A stretch of DNA of 64,000 nucleotides from Desulfovibrio sp. (GTDB lineage Bacteria > Desulfobacterota > Desulfovibrionia > Desulfovibrionales > Desulfovibrionaceae). The notes below the pieces were generated by a model. That model searched no databases and was not told where the DNA came from. It was given only the letters and a program-made list of their open reading frames with translations. The position numbers and the translations under genes were made by a program. The DNA lies in NCBI GenBank assembly GCA_024699605.1, contig JAILPJ010000073.1, forward strand, positions 1 through 64,000. The letters are read 5' to 3'. Each line of letters starts with the position of its first letter. The stretch's first letter is position 1. This document shows positions 1-9,044 of this stretch, piece by piece.

Positions 1-1
1 T

Positions 2-118
2 GATATCAATACATACGAAAAGGGGATAAAAGTGACGGACAGCGAGATGCAAGAGTTCAACCTTACGCGTGATGAATGGCATGGTGATTGGAACTACATT
101 ATCTCGCCTCAAAATTAA
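2..118 (+). CDS. ISAzo13-family transposase, C-terminal fragment (cut by window edge)
   Basis: This frame is open from the window edge to TAA and encodes the last 38 residues of a protein. The tail reads like the conserved end of ISAzo13 (Rhodopirellula-type) DDE transposases: a KGIKVTD stretch, an N-L-T-R helix, then HGDWNYIISP and the stop. That family normally ends with K-x-T-(D/E), H-x-F/W-H-G-(D/E)-WNY and a short I-x-P tail. It is too short for the ORF track. Whether the element is intact upstream cannot be seen. The next gene is convergent and ends 42 bp away, so any terminal inverted repeat must lie within or just beyond that gap. The family call rests on motif memory only. Confidence 0.62.
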   Translation, partial: DINTYEKGIKVTDSEMQEFNLTRDEWHGDWNYIISPQN

Positions 119-160
119 ATGTTATTTTTGGGCAGAGCCTAACGGCATTGGTCCTACGGC

Positions 161-1516
161 TCAGACCAACTCAAAAAGTTGGGCCTGAGCGGTCTTTTGA
201 TAGTATTTTTTGCGTGATGCGGCCCAGAAGTGGCAGTCCTGATAACTGGTATCGACGACATCAAGAACCACGGGATCAAGGCTCTCTTCGTTGACTCTGA
301 GAATGCGGCCTACAGCCTGGGCCACGTTGGCCTGAGGGGTGGCGAAGACGACAGCTCGAAGATCGGGCACATCCACACCCAGAGCCATAACTCCGTAAGT
401 AGCCAGGATAATGGGACTTTGAGCTAAAATCTTTCGGCGTTCGGCTTCCTTGGTTTCTCCAGTGAACAGGCCAATATCCTCTGCGTTGACGGCCTGCTTT
501 TGGGTGAGCAGAGCTTGCAGGTCTTTCAGTTGCTGGATGCGTTCGGAAAAAACCACGGTGCGCCGGCCACTTTGGGCAATTTTGGCAATGTGGCTGGCCA
601 AAAGGGCATTGCGTTGCGCGTCTTCCGCCAGCAGAGAGAGGAGTTTGGCGCGCCGGAAATTGGCATTTTTGATGAAGTTGATTTTATAGTTGGTCTTGGC
701 CGCCTTGTATTTCAGAATATAGACATTGGGCTGCAAAAGAGTGTGCGCGCTGATGGCCAGGACATTCTGGCCGATGGAGAGTTTGTAGATATCTTGCAGC
801 CCGTCGCGGCGATGTAAGGTGGCTGACATGCCGATACGGTATTTGGGCGCAAAGATGGAGAGGGTCTGGCTGAAACTTTGGGCTGCCGCCACATGTACCT
901 CATCCCAAATCACCAGGCCAAAAGCCTTGCAGAAGGCCTGGGGATATTTGTCTTTGGCCAGGGAGTGGATCATGCCGATGACGACTTTCTTGCCTTGATA
1001 GTCACAGGTGTCCTGCTGGGCCAGACCGATTTCCGAGGCCTGGATATTGGTGAATTGCTGAATGCGCTGCGACCATTGCTGGATGAGATTGTCGCGCGGC
1101 ACAATGATCAGGGTTGTGCGGCCAATGGCTTTGAGCATTCGTAAGGCACAGACCGTTTTGCCGGAGCCTGTGGGCATATTGATCAGCCAGCCGGTTTTTC
1201 CCTCTTGCAGCAGCTTGAGGAATTCTTCCACCAGCGGTCTTTGATTGTCCCGAAGACTGAAGCCCTCGCTCATCTCTACGTCAATGCTCAGGCCCTGGCT
1301 GCGTTCATCTTTGAGAACGGCTGTTTCTTTGGAAAAGTCCTTGAGGTAGAGCGGAAAACCAAAGGATTCCGCTGTTTCTTTGACTAAAGGAATATGAATG
1401 CTTTCTTCGTAGCGTGAAGTGCGGGTAAAGCTTCTGATCAGTTCATCGAGATCCTCTGTGAGTTCACTTTTGGGGACAAAAGCGTGCGTTGAGAGACGGA
1501 TTTCACTATAGGACAT
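161..1516 (-). CDS. Superfamily 2 DEAD/DEAH-type helicase (XPB/UvrB-like core)
   Basis: This is a 451-residue SF2 helicase core with no extra nuclease domain. Motifs in order are an aromatic/Q entry (FSLRDNQ), Walker A MPTGSGKT near residue 115, the Walker B variant IWDEVH, motif III GMSATLHRRDG, and motif VI QAVGRILR in the second RecA domain. DEVH boxes with this compact layout occur in XPB/RadD-like and phage-type helicases that remodel DNA or RNA using ATP. The track begins at a TTG at 1543, but that codon abuts a terminator hairpin. The ATG at 1516 (MSYSE) is preferred, although no strong ribosome binding site precedes either. The gene stands alone behind the terminator of the symporter and ends convergently with the transposase. 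Its physiological role is unknown. Confidence 0.8.
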   Translation of the reverse strand: MSYSEIRLSTHAFVPKSELTEDLDELIRSFTRTSRYEESIHIPLVKETAESFGFPLYLKDFSKETAVLKDERSQGLSIDVEMSEGFSLRDNQRPLVEEFLKLLQEGKTGWLINMPTGSGKTVCALRMLKAIGRTTLIIVPRDNLIQQWSQRIQQFTNIQASEIGLAQQDTCDYQGKKVVIGMIHSLAKDKYPQAFCKAFGLVIWDEVHVAAAQSFSQTLSIFAPKYRIGMSATLHRRDGLQDIYKLSIGQNVLAISAHTLLQPNVYILKYKAAKTNYKINFIKNANFRRAKLLSLLAEDAQRNALLASHIAKIAQSGRRTVVFSERIQQLKDLQALLTQKQAVNAEDIGLFTGETKEAERRKILAQSPIILATYGVMALGVDVPDLRAVVFATPQANVAQAVGRILRVNEESLDPVVLDVVDTSYQDCHFWAASRKKYYQKTAQAQLFELV

Positions 1517-1550
1517 GGGCTTTGTTCCGAAGGTTGGGTCCAAGATGGAA

Positions 1551-1575
1551 AACGCCCGGCAAAGTGCCGGGCGTT
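1551..1575 (-). terminator. Rho-independent terminator of the symporter gene
   Basis: There is a perfect 11-bp stem (AACGCCCGGCA / TGCCGGGCGTT) with a 3-nt loop 15 bp beyond the symporter stop. On the minus strand it runs into TTTTCC. It separates the symporter from the helicase gene. Confidence 0.85.
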
Positions 1576-1589
1576 GTGCTCTTTGTCTT

Positions 1590-2864
1590 CTAGGCTGAAG
1601 CCAGTGTTGCCGCCAGATCGTGGTTGGTCATGGTGGCCACGGCAGAATCTGACCAGACATTGACGCAGGTTTCTATCATATCGATGATGGCGTAGATGGG
1701 CAAAATGACACCGAGCAGATCCACGGGCACATTCATGGAACTCATCAGCGAGAGGGTGAGAAAATAGCAGCCCATGGGCACGCCGGCATTGCCGATGGCC
1801 GCCAGTACCGCCACAAAGACCCAGACGAACATGGTGCCAGTGGTCAGAACGATATTGGCGTTCTGCATCAGAAAGAGTGAGGTGACGAGAATGAAGGCGG
1901 CACAGCCGTTCATATTGATGGTTGTGCAGATGGGCAAGACAAAGCGCGTAACCTTGGGGTTTAAGCGCAGATTATCTTCGGCTGAGGCCAGCGTCACGGG
2001 CAGTGTGCCCGCTGAGCTTTTGGAAAAGAGGGCCACGGCCAGAGCCGGAAACATGCCCCTGAAGACGGCCAGAGGATTAATCTTGCGGGCCAAGAGAAAG
2101 AGGGGAATGACCACAAAGAATTGCAAAAGATTGCCGCCAATAACTACCGCTGTGTATTTGCCAAGGGCTCCGACAATCACGCCGGCTTCAATCTGCGAGA
2201 CCAGTTGGGCCGTAAAGGCGCAAATGCCCAGAGGCAGAACGTAGAGCAAGCCCTTGATGAGCGTGAACAGCAGCTCCTGGAGGCCGCAGATGGCGCGAAC
2301 GAGCATGTCGCGGTTTTCCGTTTTCGGCATAAAAGCAAGGCCCAGGCCAACCGCTGAGGCAATGATCAAAATGGAGAGCACATTGCCTGAGAGAAAAGGC
2401 GCAAGGACATTGTTGGGGATGACGGAAAGAAAGTGGTCATAATACGAGAGCTTGCCGAGATTCTGAGGAATATTGGCTGCGCCGGAAACAGGCACGTTTT
2501 CAGGAGCGATCCAGAGAAAGAGCCCTAAGGCCACAATGGCTGCGCAGAAGGTCGTAGTCAGGGTATAGAAGAGGGCGTGCCCAAAAATGCGTCCTGTTTC
2601 TCTGCGCGCACCCAGTTCAGCCAGGGTTGTGATGACAGCCAAACAGATGACCGGCACGGCCACAAACTGAAAGAGGCGCGTAAAAGCCTGGGCAATGAAA
2701 TTACAGAGTTCATTGAGCGTCGGGATCTGCAGCCAGCCAAAGATGGCGCCAAAGAGCATGGCCACAAACCAGAAGAGCACTTTCAGCATGTGATTGTGTT
2801 TAGCGCTTTCGTCCAGAGTCTGACGTGCCGCCTCTTCAACACGGGTTTGATTGGGAAGATACAT
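1590..2864 (-). CDS. Dicarboxylate/amino acid:cation symporter (DAACS family)
   Basis: This is a 424-residue secondary transporter of the GltP/GltT/SstT superfamily, which moves glutamate, aspartate, C4-dicarboxylates or serine with Na+ or H+. The family hallmarks are present: the serine-rich hairpin FSKSSAGTLPVT, the NMNGCAAF segment in place of the usual NMDG, and the C-terminal DMIETCVNVWSD helix that binds substrate and cation. Eight hydrophobic segments alternate along the chain, consistent with an inner-membrane protein. The track extends to 2900, but the ATG at 2864 has AGGTG just upstream and starts a typical N terminus (MYLPNQ). Substrate specificity cannot be read with certainty. 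The Asn in NMNG rather than Asp hints that a canonical aspartate/glutamate transporter is not certain. Confidence 0.88.
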   Translation of the reverse strand: MYLPNQTRVEEAARQTLDESAKHNHMLKVLFWFVAMLFGAIFGWLQIPTLNELCNFIAQAFTRLFQFVAVPVICLAVITTLAELGARRETGRIFGHALFYTLTTTFCAAIVALGLFLWIAPENVPVSGAANIPQNLGKLSYYDHFLSVIPNNVLAPFLSGNVLSILIIASAVGLGLAFMPKTENRDMLVRAICGLQELLFTLIKGLLYVLPLGICAFTAQLVSQIEAGVIVGALGKYTAVVIGGNLLQFFVVIPLFLLARKINPLAVFRGMFPALAVALFSKSSAGTLPVTLASAEDNLRLNPKVTRFVLPICTTINMNGCAAFILVTSLFLMQNANIVLTTGTMFVWVFVAVLAAIGNAGVPMGCYFLTLSLMSSMNVPVDLLGVILPIYAIIDMIETCVNVWSDSAVATMTNHDLAATLASA

Positions 2865-2865
2865 C

Positions 2866-3165
2866 TTACACCTGTGCGTTGGCAAAAGGATTACGGACAA
2901 GGGCGGTGAGGCCCTTCCAGAATGCGAAAAAAAAGCGCTGTCGAAAGTGATCGGTCAACGCCTGTGTATGCCTTGAGGCCGGCATGGTAAGCCAATGGCA
3001 AGGCTTTGGCAAGAAGACGGCCAGGCGTTTTATGAGCAATTCCGCCTCCTGCAGAAGATTTTTGTGTGCACAGCAGGCTTCAGAACAAGGCCCACAGGTG
3101 ACAAAAACAAGGCGTAGCTGGTCCGCCCGCCTGTGTTCAATTTCTTGACCTGGATGACCATGCAA
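2866..3165 (-). CDS. Possible small cysteine-containing protein upstream of the symporter
   Basis: This open frame of 99 codons at most begins with TTG and stops one base before the symporter ATG, so it could be translationally coupled. The predicted product has a hydrophobic strand followed by CGPCSEACC, a spacing seen in metal- or disulfide-binding loops, then a helical, arginine-rich tail. No family was recognised, the start codon is weak and no clear ribosome binding site is visible. It could equally be chance open frame in the leader of the symporter mRNA. Confidence 0.28.
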   Translation of the reverse strand: MHGHPGQEIEHRRADQLRLVFVTCGPCSEACCAHKNLLQEAELLIKRLAVFLPKPCHWLTMPASRHTQALTDHFRQRFFFAFWKGLTALVRNPFANAQV

Positions 3166-3237
3166 GGTTATTATAAATCGTTTAGGGTTACTGCTGGGCT
3201 GCTGAATTTTTACTCTTTCATGCGGAAAATGGAGCAG

Positions 3238-3265
3238 TTCTTAGGCACTTTTCTGGCCTTATAAT
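3238..3265 (+). promoter_or_regulatory. Putative sigma70-type promoter of carB
   Basis: A perfect TATAAT lies at 3260-3265, with a weak -35-like TTCTTA 16 bp upstream. Transcription would start near 3272, downstream of the first in-frame ATG (3268), which favours ATG 3280 as the carB start. Confidence 0.42.
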
Positions 3266-3279
3266 TCATGGGTAAAGGT

Positions 3280-6200
3280 ATGCCAAAACGGACGGACTTA
3301 CACAAGATCCTGGTGATAGGCGCAGGTCCCATTGTCATCGGACAAGGCTGTGAATTTGACTATTCGGGTTCTCAAGCGGTCAAGGCCCTGAAAGAAGAGG
3401 GCTATGAGGTTGTTCTGGTCAATTCCAATCCGGCTACTATTATGACCGATCCTCATCTGGCGGATGCGACCTACGTGGAACCCATTGAGCACGAGACACT
3501 GGCCGCCATCATTAAAAAAGAGCGCCCCTGTGCGCTTTTGCCGACCCTAGGCGGTCAGACGGCCCTCAATGCGGCCCTGAGATTGGCCAAGAAAGGGGTG
3601 CTGGCAGAATTTGGCGTCGAGCTGATCGGAGCGCGTGCCGAGGTTATTGAAAAGGCTGAAAGTCGCGAACTTTTTCGCCGCGCCATGCAGAATATCGGCC
3701 TGAAAGTACCGGCCAGCGGTATTGCCCACAGCATGGAGGAGGCTCGCAACCTGGCCAAAAACCTGCCGTTTCCGCTGATCGTGCGCCCGGCTTTCACCCT
3801 TGGTGGAACCGGAGGCGGTGTGGCCTACAATATGGATGATCTTGAGACCGTGGCGCAGGCGGGGATGTCCGCAAGCCCTGTGTCCGAGATCATGATTGAA
3901 CAGAGCGTGCTGGGCTGGAAAGAGATTGAAATGGAGGTCATGCGCGATAAAAATGACAATTGTGTGATTGTCTGCTCCATTGAGAATCTTGATCCTATGG
4001 GTGTGCATACGGGCGACTCCATAACCGTGGCCCCCATTCAGACCCTGACAGACGTTGAATACCAGCGTCTGAGAAATGCCTCCCTCGATATCATGCGCGA
4101 GATTGGTGTGGAAACCGGCGGCAGTAATGTCCAGTTTGCCGTCAATCCGCAAAACGGCGAAGTCGTGGTCATTGAGATGAATCCGCGTGTTTCCCGTTCT
4201 TCGGCCTTGGCTTCCAAGGCTACGGGTTTCCCCATAGCCAAGATCGCGGCTAAACTCGCCGTGGGCTTCACGCTCGATGAGCTGCGCAATGATATTACTC
4301 GAGAGACTGCGGCGTGTTTTGAACCAGCCATTGACTACTGTGTGGTCAAAATTCCGCGTTTTACTTTTGAGAAATTCCCCGGCGCCAAGGACGAGCTGAC
4401 CACAAGCATGAAGAGCGTTGGTGAGGCCATGAGTATTGGCCGCACTTTTAAGGAAGCTCTGCAGAAAGGCCTGCGCAGCATGGAAATCGGAGCCACGGGA
4501 CTTGGTTTTCATTTTGGTCGAGAGCTTCCGTCCAAAGCGGAAATTTTGGAACGTCTGGGCCATCCGAATTCACGCCGTATTTTTGCTTTGCGGGAGGCCA
4601 TTCTTGCAGGCATCAGCGAGGAAGAAATCCATCAGGTTTCCTATTTTGATCCCTGGTTCATCCGTCAGGTACGGGAAATCGTGGAGATGGAGGCGCAGAT
4701 TCGCGATTACGGCATAGCCAATGATATGACCCCGGTTAACCGCGAGCTTGCGCAGATTTTGCGACGCGCCAAGGAATACGGTTTTTCCGATGCGCAGCTG
4801 GCTGAGATGTGGAAACGGCCCGAAGGCGACATCCGCCGTCTGCGCAAGGAATTGCACATCACACCGTCCTACTATCTGGTGGATACCTGTGCCGCTGAGT
4901 TTGAGGCGTATACCCCGTATTACTACTCCACCTATGAGTCAGGCGATGAGGTCGCCATCAAATCCTGCCGCAAGGTCCTGATTCTGGGTGGCGGCCCCAA
5001 CCGCATCGGCCAGGGCATAGAATTTGATTATTGCTGCTGTCATGCCTCCTTTGCTCTGCGTGATGCGGGCATCTGCGCCATCATGGTCAATTCCAATCCC
5101 GAAACCGTCTCCACCGACTATGACACCTCAGACAGACTCTATTTTGAGCCGCTGACCTTTGAGGATGTGATGAACATCGTGGAGCGCGAAAAGCCAGAAG
5201 GCGTCATTGTGCAGTTTGGCGGCCAGACACCGTTGAATCTTGCGGTGCCTCTGATGCGCATGGGCGTCCCCATCATGGGGACCAGCCCCGATGCCATTGA
5301 TCGGGCGGAGGATCGAGAGCGTTTTCAGGCTTTGATTCAGAAGCTGGGGCTTAGGCAGCCTTCCAATGGCACGGCCATGAGTCTGGAAGACGCCCTCGAA
5401 GTGGCTCAGAAAATCACCTATCCCGTCATGGTTCGCCCGAGCTATGTGTTAGGTGGACGGGCCATGGCTGTGGTCTATGACGCCGAAGAGCTGACAGGGT
5501 ATTTTGCCGAGCACGTGCCCATGAAGCCCGAGCACCCCATTCTCATCGATAAGTTCTTGGAACATGCCGTGGAAGTGGATGTGGACGCTTTGGCTGACGG
5601 CCACGATGTGTATATCGCTGGCATTATGGAACACATTGAGGAAGCGGGTATACATTCGGGCGATTCAGCGTGTGTGCTGCCTTCGTTTTCTCTTTCCTAT
5701 GACCATGTGGCGAGCATTGCCGCTCAAGCCGAGGCGTTAGCCAGTGAGCTGCATGTGGTGGGCTTGATGAATATTCAGTTCGCCATCAAGGGCGATGAGA
5801 TCTATATTTTGGAGGTCAATCCTCGCGCCTCCCGTACGGCCCCCTTTGTTTCCAAGGCTACGGGCGTTCCTCTGCCATATCTGGCCACACAGGTGATGCT
5901 GGGTAAGAAGCTTGCTGAATTGGATCCCTGGAGCATGCGCCGTGGTGGTTTCACCTGTGTTAAGGAAGCGGTGATGCCGTTTGGACGTTTCCCGGGCGTG
6001 GATGTGATTCTGGGCCCTGAAATGCATTCCACAGGTGAGGTCATGGGGATGGGGTCAACCTTTGCTGAAGCTTTTCATAAGAGCCAGCTGGGGGCTGGGC
6101 AGATCATTCCCCAAAGTGGCCGCCTCTTTCTTTCGGTCAACGAGCGCGATAAGCCCTATTTGCCCGAGGTGGCCAGCATGTTCAAAAATCTCGGCTTTAC

Positions 6201-6522
6201 ACTGCTTGCCACCAACGGTACCGCTGCTTTTCTGAAGGAACACGGGCTTGAGGTGGAAGTGGTGCGCAAGGTCTATGAAGGTCGTCCCAATATCGTTGAT
6301 CTGATCATCAATCATGAGGTGGATCTGGTCGTCAATACGCCTTCAGGCAAGAAGACCGCACGCGATTCCAAGGCCATCCGCCGAACGGCCTTGACCTACA
6401 ATGTGCCCTATTGCACGACGCTTGCTGCGGCTAAGGCCACGGCCACAACCATTGGCACCATGAAGGGAGGGCTGCATGTGGAAAGCCTTCAAGAATACTA
6501 TGCGCGTCAAGACGCGCAATAG
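3280..6522 (+). CDS. carB: Carbamoyl-phosphate synthase large subunit
   Basis: CarB makes carbamoyl phosphate from bicarbonate, ammonia and two ATP for arginine and pyrimidine synthesis. The 1080-residue length matches the family. The two homologous halves are visible: [13 protein letters not shown] at the start and [12 protein letters not shown] near residue 570, each followed by an ATP-grasp domain (for example [12 protein letters not shown] and [12 protein letters not shown]). The [18 protein letters not shown] and [18 protein letters not shown] metal-binding loops are intact. The C-terminal about 140 residues form the MGS-like allosteric domain (VVNTPSGKK). The track starts at 3268, but MPKRTD is the usual family N terminus and the likely promoter lies too close for the upstream ATG. 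carA follows 52 bp downstream. Confidence 0.96.
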   Translation: MPKRTDLHKILVIGAGPIVIGQGCEFDYSGSQAVKALKEEGYEVVLVNSNPATIMTDPHLADATYVEPIEHETLAAIIKKERPCALLPTLGGQTALNAALRLAKKGVLAEFGVELIGARAEVIEKAESRELFRRAMQNIGLKVPASGIAHSMEEARNLAKNLPFPLIVRPAFTLGGTGGGVAYNMDDLETVAQAGMSASPVSEIMIEQSVLGWKEIEMEVMRDKNDNCVIVCSIENLDPMGVHTGDSITVAPIQTLTDVEYQRLRNASLDIMREIGVETGGSNVQFAVNPQNGEVVVIEMNPRVSRSSALASKATGFPIAKIAAKLAVGFTLDELRNDITRETAACFEPAIDYCVVKIPRFTFEKFPGAKDELTTSMKSVGEAMSIGRTFKEALQKGLRSMEIGATGLGFHFGRELPSKAEILERLGHPNSRRIFALREAILAGISEEEIHQVSYFDPWFIRQVREIVEMEAQIRDYGIANDMTPVNRELAQILRRAKEYGFSDAQLAEMWKRPEGDIRRLRKELHITPSYYLVDTCAAEFEAYTPYYYSTYESGDEVAIKSCRKVLILGGGPNRIGQGIEFDYCCCHASFALRDAGICAIMVNSNPETVSTDYDTSDRLYFEPLTFEDVMNIVEREKPEGVIVQFGGQTPLNLAVPLMRMGVPIMGTSPDAIDRAEDRERFQALIQKLGLRQPSNGTAMSLEDALEVAQKITYPVMVRPSYVLGGRAMAVVYDAEELTGYFAEHVPMKPEHPILIDKFLEHAVEVDVDALADGHDVYIAGIMEHIEEAGIHSGDSACVLPSFSLSYDHVASIAAQAEALASELHVVGLMNIQFAIKGDEIYILEVNPRASRTAPFVSKATGVPLPYLATQVMLGKKLAELDPWSMRRGGFTCVKEAVMPFGRFPGVDVILGPEMHSTGEVMGMGSTFAEAFHKSQLGAGQIIPQSGRLFLSVNERDKPYLPEVASMFKNLGFTLLATNGTAAFLKEHGLEVEVVRKVYEGRPNIVDLIINHEVDLVVNTPSGKKTARDSKAIRRTALTYNVPYCTTLAAAKATATTIGTMKGGLHVESLQEYYARQDAQ

Positions 6523-6574
6523 GCTCTGAAGAGATCTGCGAATGGGAACGCTTGGGGTAAACGGAGAGAGAGCC

Positions 6575-7711
6575 ATGAAAGCAGTGCTCGTGCTTGAAGA
6601 TGGATTTACGCTGGAAGGGACGTCCTTTACGGGACCCTTTGAAACCGGAGGCGAAGTCATTTTTACCACCGGTATGACCGGTTATCAGGAAGTACTGACA
6701 GATCCCTCCTATTATGGGCAGATGATCTGTATGACGTATCCCTTGGTGGGAAATTACGGGATTACCAAGGAAGATTATGAATCAGAAACCATTCATGCCA
6801 GTGCCTTGCTGGTCAAGGAATGTTGTAAAGAACCTTCAAATTGGCGTTCCGTGATGTCTTTGCCTCAGTTTTTGCAAAAGCATGGCGTTGCCGGCATGGA
6901 ACATATCGATACGCGTGCTCTGACCAGGCACCTGCGTTTGCATGGGGCCATGCGCGGCAGGATTTCCTCGTTGGATCCCAATCGCGAATCGCTCCTGGAA
7001 AAGGTTTTGAAGCAGCCTCCCATGGAAGGACAGAATCTCGCCCAGTATGTCTCCTGTCAGGCACCCTATGTTTTTGCCGATGAGAGCAAAAAGCCCGTGA
7101 CGCTCAATGCTGACGGCTCTTATCCGTGGACAGGCTGCGGCATTCCGCTGGCGGTTTTTGATTTCGGCATTAAGTGGAATATTTTGCGTCTTTTGCGTGC
7201 GCACGGTTTTGAGCCTCTGGTTTTGCCTCCCTCCTATAGCGTCAAGCAGGTGCGTGCCACAGGTGCCCGTGCTGTCTTTCTCTCCAACGGACCTGGCGAT
7301 CCCTCGGCTTTGCGTGATGAGATCATCACGGTGCGTGAACTGATTCATGACGGTTTTCCGGTGACGGGCATCTGCCTGGGGCATCAGTTGATTGGTCATG
7401 CTCTGGGTGGAAAGACTCGCAAGCTTAAATTTGGTCATCACGGCTGTAATCATCCCGTTAAAGAGCTGGCTACCGGCAAGATTGAAATCTCTTCGCAGAA
7501 CCACGGCTTTGCCGTTGAGCTTGCGGATCTTCCTGACGTGGAAGTGACCCATCTTAATCTGAATGATCAGACAGTCGAAGGTTTGCGTCATAAGCGGCTG
7601 CCTGTGATGAGCGTGCAGTATCATCCAGAAGCAGCTGCGGGCCCCCACGATAGTCGTTATTTGTTTACCCGTTTTCACGATATGATTGAGAATGCTCTTA
7701 AGTCCGCATAG
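6575..7711 (+). CDS. carA: Carbamoyl-phosphate synthase small (glutaminase) subunit
   Basis: CarA hydrolyses glutamine and channels ammonia to CarB. It has 378 residues with an N-terminal small-subunit domain ([14 protein letters not shown]) and a class I glutamine amidotransferase domain. The nucleophile sits in GICLGHQ (about Cys267) and the catalytic His in [12 protein letters not shown]. The ATG at 6575 has GGAGAG 7 bp upstream and begins [10 protein letters not shown], so the 11 extra codons of the track ORF are leader. The gene follows carB on the same strand, the reverse of the usual carA-carB order. No convincing terminator follows carA. Confidence 0.95.
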   Translation: MKAVLVLEDGFTLEGTSFTGPFETGGEVIFTTGMTGYQEVLTDPSYYGQMICMTYPLVGNYGITKEDYESETIHASALLVKECCKEPSNWRSVMSLPQFLQKHGVAGMEHIDTRALTRHLRLHGAMRGRISSLDPNRESLLEKVLKQPPMEGQNLAQYVSCQAPYVFADESKKPVTLNADGSYPWTGCGIPLAVFDFGIKWNILRLLRAHGFEPLVLPPSYSVKQVRATGARAVFLSNGPGDPSALRDEIITVRELIHDGFPVTGICLGHQLIGHALGGKTRKLKFGHHGCNHPVKELATGKIEISSQNHGFAVELADLPDVEVTHLNLNDQTVEGLRHKRLPVMSVQYHPEAAAGPHDSRYLFTRFHDMIENALKSA

Positions 7712-7871
7712 AACGCGGAATATCCCGGAGAAAGTGTAGATGATGCAGGTTTTTGCCTACACGTCTTTCCGGTCATGAGCAGTAGGCTTTGTCTGCTGTG
7801 TTGCGGCTAGACACTGCTTTTTGGGAAGTGTTACTTTTTGGAAATGTAATTTTTGTAATGAGGAGCGTGCT

Positions 7872-8297
7872 ATGCGGAAACTCTGTTGTCTTGCTGTACT
7901 TGCCCTGTGTCTTTGGGCAGTCTGTGCAGAGGCAGGGGAGGTCAAAACACCGGCCAACACCAATGCCGTGGATATTTTGACAGGAGAACTCTGGCAGAAA
8001 TCTTCGCCTGAAGAAAAACGGGCTTTCATTTTTGGCGTGGATACGGCGGTGACTGTTGAGTATTATGTCAACACGAAGTATGAGGAGAAGGCCAAAAAGA
8101 CCGGTAAAAAGGTCAAGCATACGCTGTCTCCTTTTGAAAAAGGCTGGATGAAGGCCTTACACGAGATGCACCGCAAGGATCTTATCGCGACTATCGACGC
8201 TTGGTACGCTGAACATCCTGAAAGCATCGAGCGGCCTGTGATGGCTGTGGTGTGGTATGAGATCATTGCTCCTCGTTTGTCAGAGGATAAAAAATAA
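7872..8297 (+). CDS. Small exported protein of unknown function
   Basis: This predicted 141-residue protein starts with a classical signal peptide (MRKLCCLAVLALCLWAVCAEA) after a GAGGAG ribosome binding site; the ORF track begins 17 codons too early. The mature part is a single, mostly helical domain with conserved-looking aromatic and charged patches (LWQKSSPEEKRAFIFGVDTA, SPFEKGWMKALHEMH, VVWYEIIAPRL) and no cysteines, so it is probably periplasmic. I do not recognise the family. It is followed 12 bp later by a glycine-zipper lipoprotein and the two share a terminator, so they are likely co-transcribed and may both serve the cell envelope. Confidence 0.8.
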   Translation: MRKLCCLAVLALCLWAVCAEAGEVKTPANTNAVDILTGELWQKSSPEEKRAFIFGVDTAVTVEYYVNTKYEEKAKKTGKKVKHTLSPFEKGWMKALHEMHRKDLIATIDAWYAEHPESIERPVMAVVWYEIIAPRLSEDKK

Positions 8298-8309
8298 GCG
8301 GAGTTTACT

Positions 8310-8588
8310 ATGGGACGTATCCTTGCTGTTTGTCTTTTATCGTGTTCTCTGGTCTTTTCCGTTGCCGGCTGCACCAATACCCAGAAAGGCGTCGTTGGTG
8401 GTTCTGCTCTCGGTGCCGCAGCCGGTCTCGGCATAGCCGCTGTGAGCGGCGGTTATCTTGGCTGGGGAGCCTTGGCAGGCGCGGGCGTTGGCGCTTTGGC
8501 CGGAGGCATTGTGGGTAAGCAGAAAGATGATTACGAAGATGAAGAGTATTACCGCAGGCATCATCATCACTCGCGTTACGATGATTAA
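8310..8588 (+). CDS. Glycine-zipper lipoprotein
   Basis: This is a 92-residue lipoprotein: a basic start, a hydrophobic h-region and a lipobox (SVAGC, Cys about 21) for lipidation. It is followed by a Gly/Ala-rich glycine-zipper segment (GGSALGAAAGLGIAAVSGG and ALAGAGVGALAGGIVG) and an acidic then His-rich tail (YEDEEYYRRHHHHSRYDD). Glycine-zipper lipoproteins of the Rcc01693/YMGG/OmpA-glycine-zipper type sit in the outer membrane or periplasm and are often envelope-stress related. The His/Asp tail could bind metal, which is inference only. It lies 12 bp after the preceding exported protein and ends before a strong terminator. Confidence 0.85.
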   Translation: MGRILAVCLLSCSLVFSVAGCTNTQKGVVGGSALGAAAGLGIAAVSGGYLGWGALAGAGVGALAGGIVGKQKDDYEDEEYYRRHHHHSRYDD

Positions 8589-8607
8589 GCATTGACCTTA
8601 CACAAGC

Positions 8608-8635
8608 AAAAGAGGTGGCTTTCGCCACCTCTTTT
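8608..8635. terminator. Bidirectional terminator between convergent operons
   Basis: AAAAGAGGTGGC pairs with GCCACCTCTTTT around a TTTC loop, giving U-tracts on both strands. It serves the lipoprotein gene on the plus strand and the small membrane protein gene on the minus strand. Confidence 0.88.
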
Positions 8636-8692
8636 GGTTTTCAATGTCATTTTGTTGCACAGAAAATTTCGAACGCTCAGATTGCAAAGATC

Positions 8693-8968
8693 TCACGGAT
8701 TCTTTTTGCTTTTCTCTGCCCGTTCCTGCATGCCAAGGGCCACGGCTTCGCGTACATGGGCTTCAGAATCCTGGGTGACGGCCACATCAGTATAGTAGAG
8801 GGCTCCACTGGTCACACCGATTTCGTCCTGAACATCCACAAAACGTTGCCAGGAACTGGAGAGGCCAAAGAGCATGGGCGAGAGATAATTGAAAAAGACA
8901 AAGAGAGCGAGAATCAGACCTGTGAGTTTGAGCCAGGCATGAAGGCGTGATACGTTTGGCGATTCCAT
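8693..8968 (-). CDS. Small single-pass membrane protein downstream of the YeiH-type exporter
   Basis: A 91-residue protein from ATG 8968 (AAGG just upstream). One hydrophobic segment near residues 12-31 (LTGLILALFVFFNYL) is followed by a soluble domain with QRFVDVQDEIGVTSGALYYT and a lysine-rich end. The longer frame in the track (to 9160) runs through a terminator and the end of the exporter gene, so it is rejected. It is separated from the exporter only by a terminator-like hairpin, so it may be transcribed by read-through and act as an accessory subunit. No family was recognised. Confidence 0.7.
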   Translation of the reverse strand: MESPNVSRLHAWLKLTGLILALFVFFNYLSPMLFGLSSSWQRFVDVQDEIGVTSGALYYTDVAVTQDSEAHVREAVALGMQERAEKSKKNP

Positions 8969-9003
8969 AGAGAACCTTGATGCTGATGAGAAAGGGGAAA
9001 AGG

Positions 9004-9034
9004 AAAAGGCTGCCGGATGTTCCGGCAGCCTTTT
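9004..9034 (-). terminator. Hairpin/attenuator between the YeiH-type exporter and the small membrane protein
   Basis: AAAAGGCTGCCGGA pairs perfectly with TCCGGCAGCCTTTT (14 bp, 3-nt loop). On the minus strand it is followed by CCTTTTCCCC. It starts about 10 bp after the exporter stop, so it would end most transcripts before the small downstream gene. Confidence 0.82.
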
Positions 9035-9044
9035 GACAGGAAGC

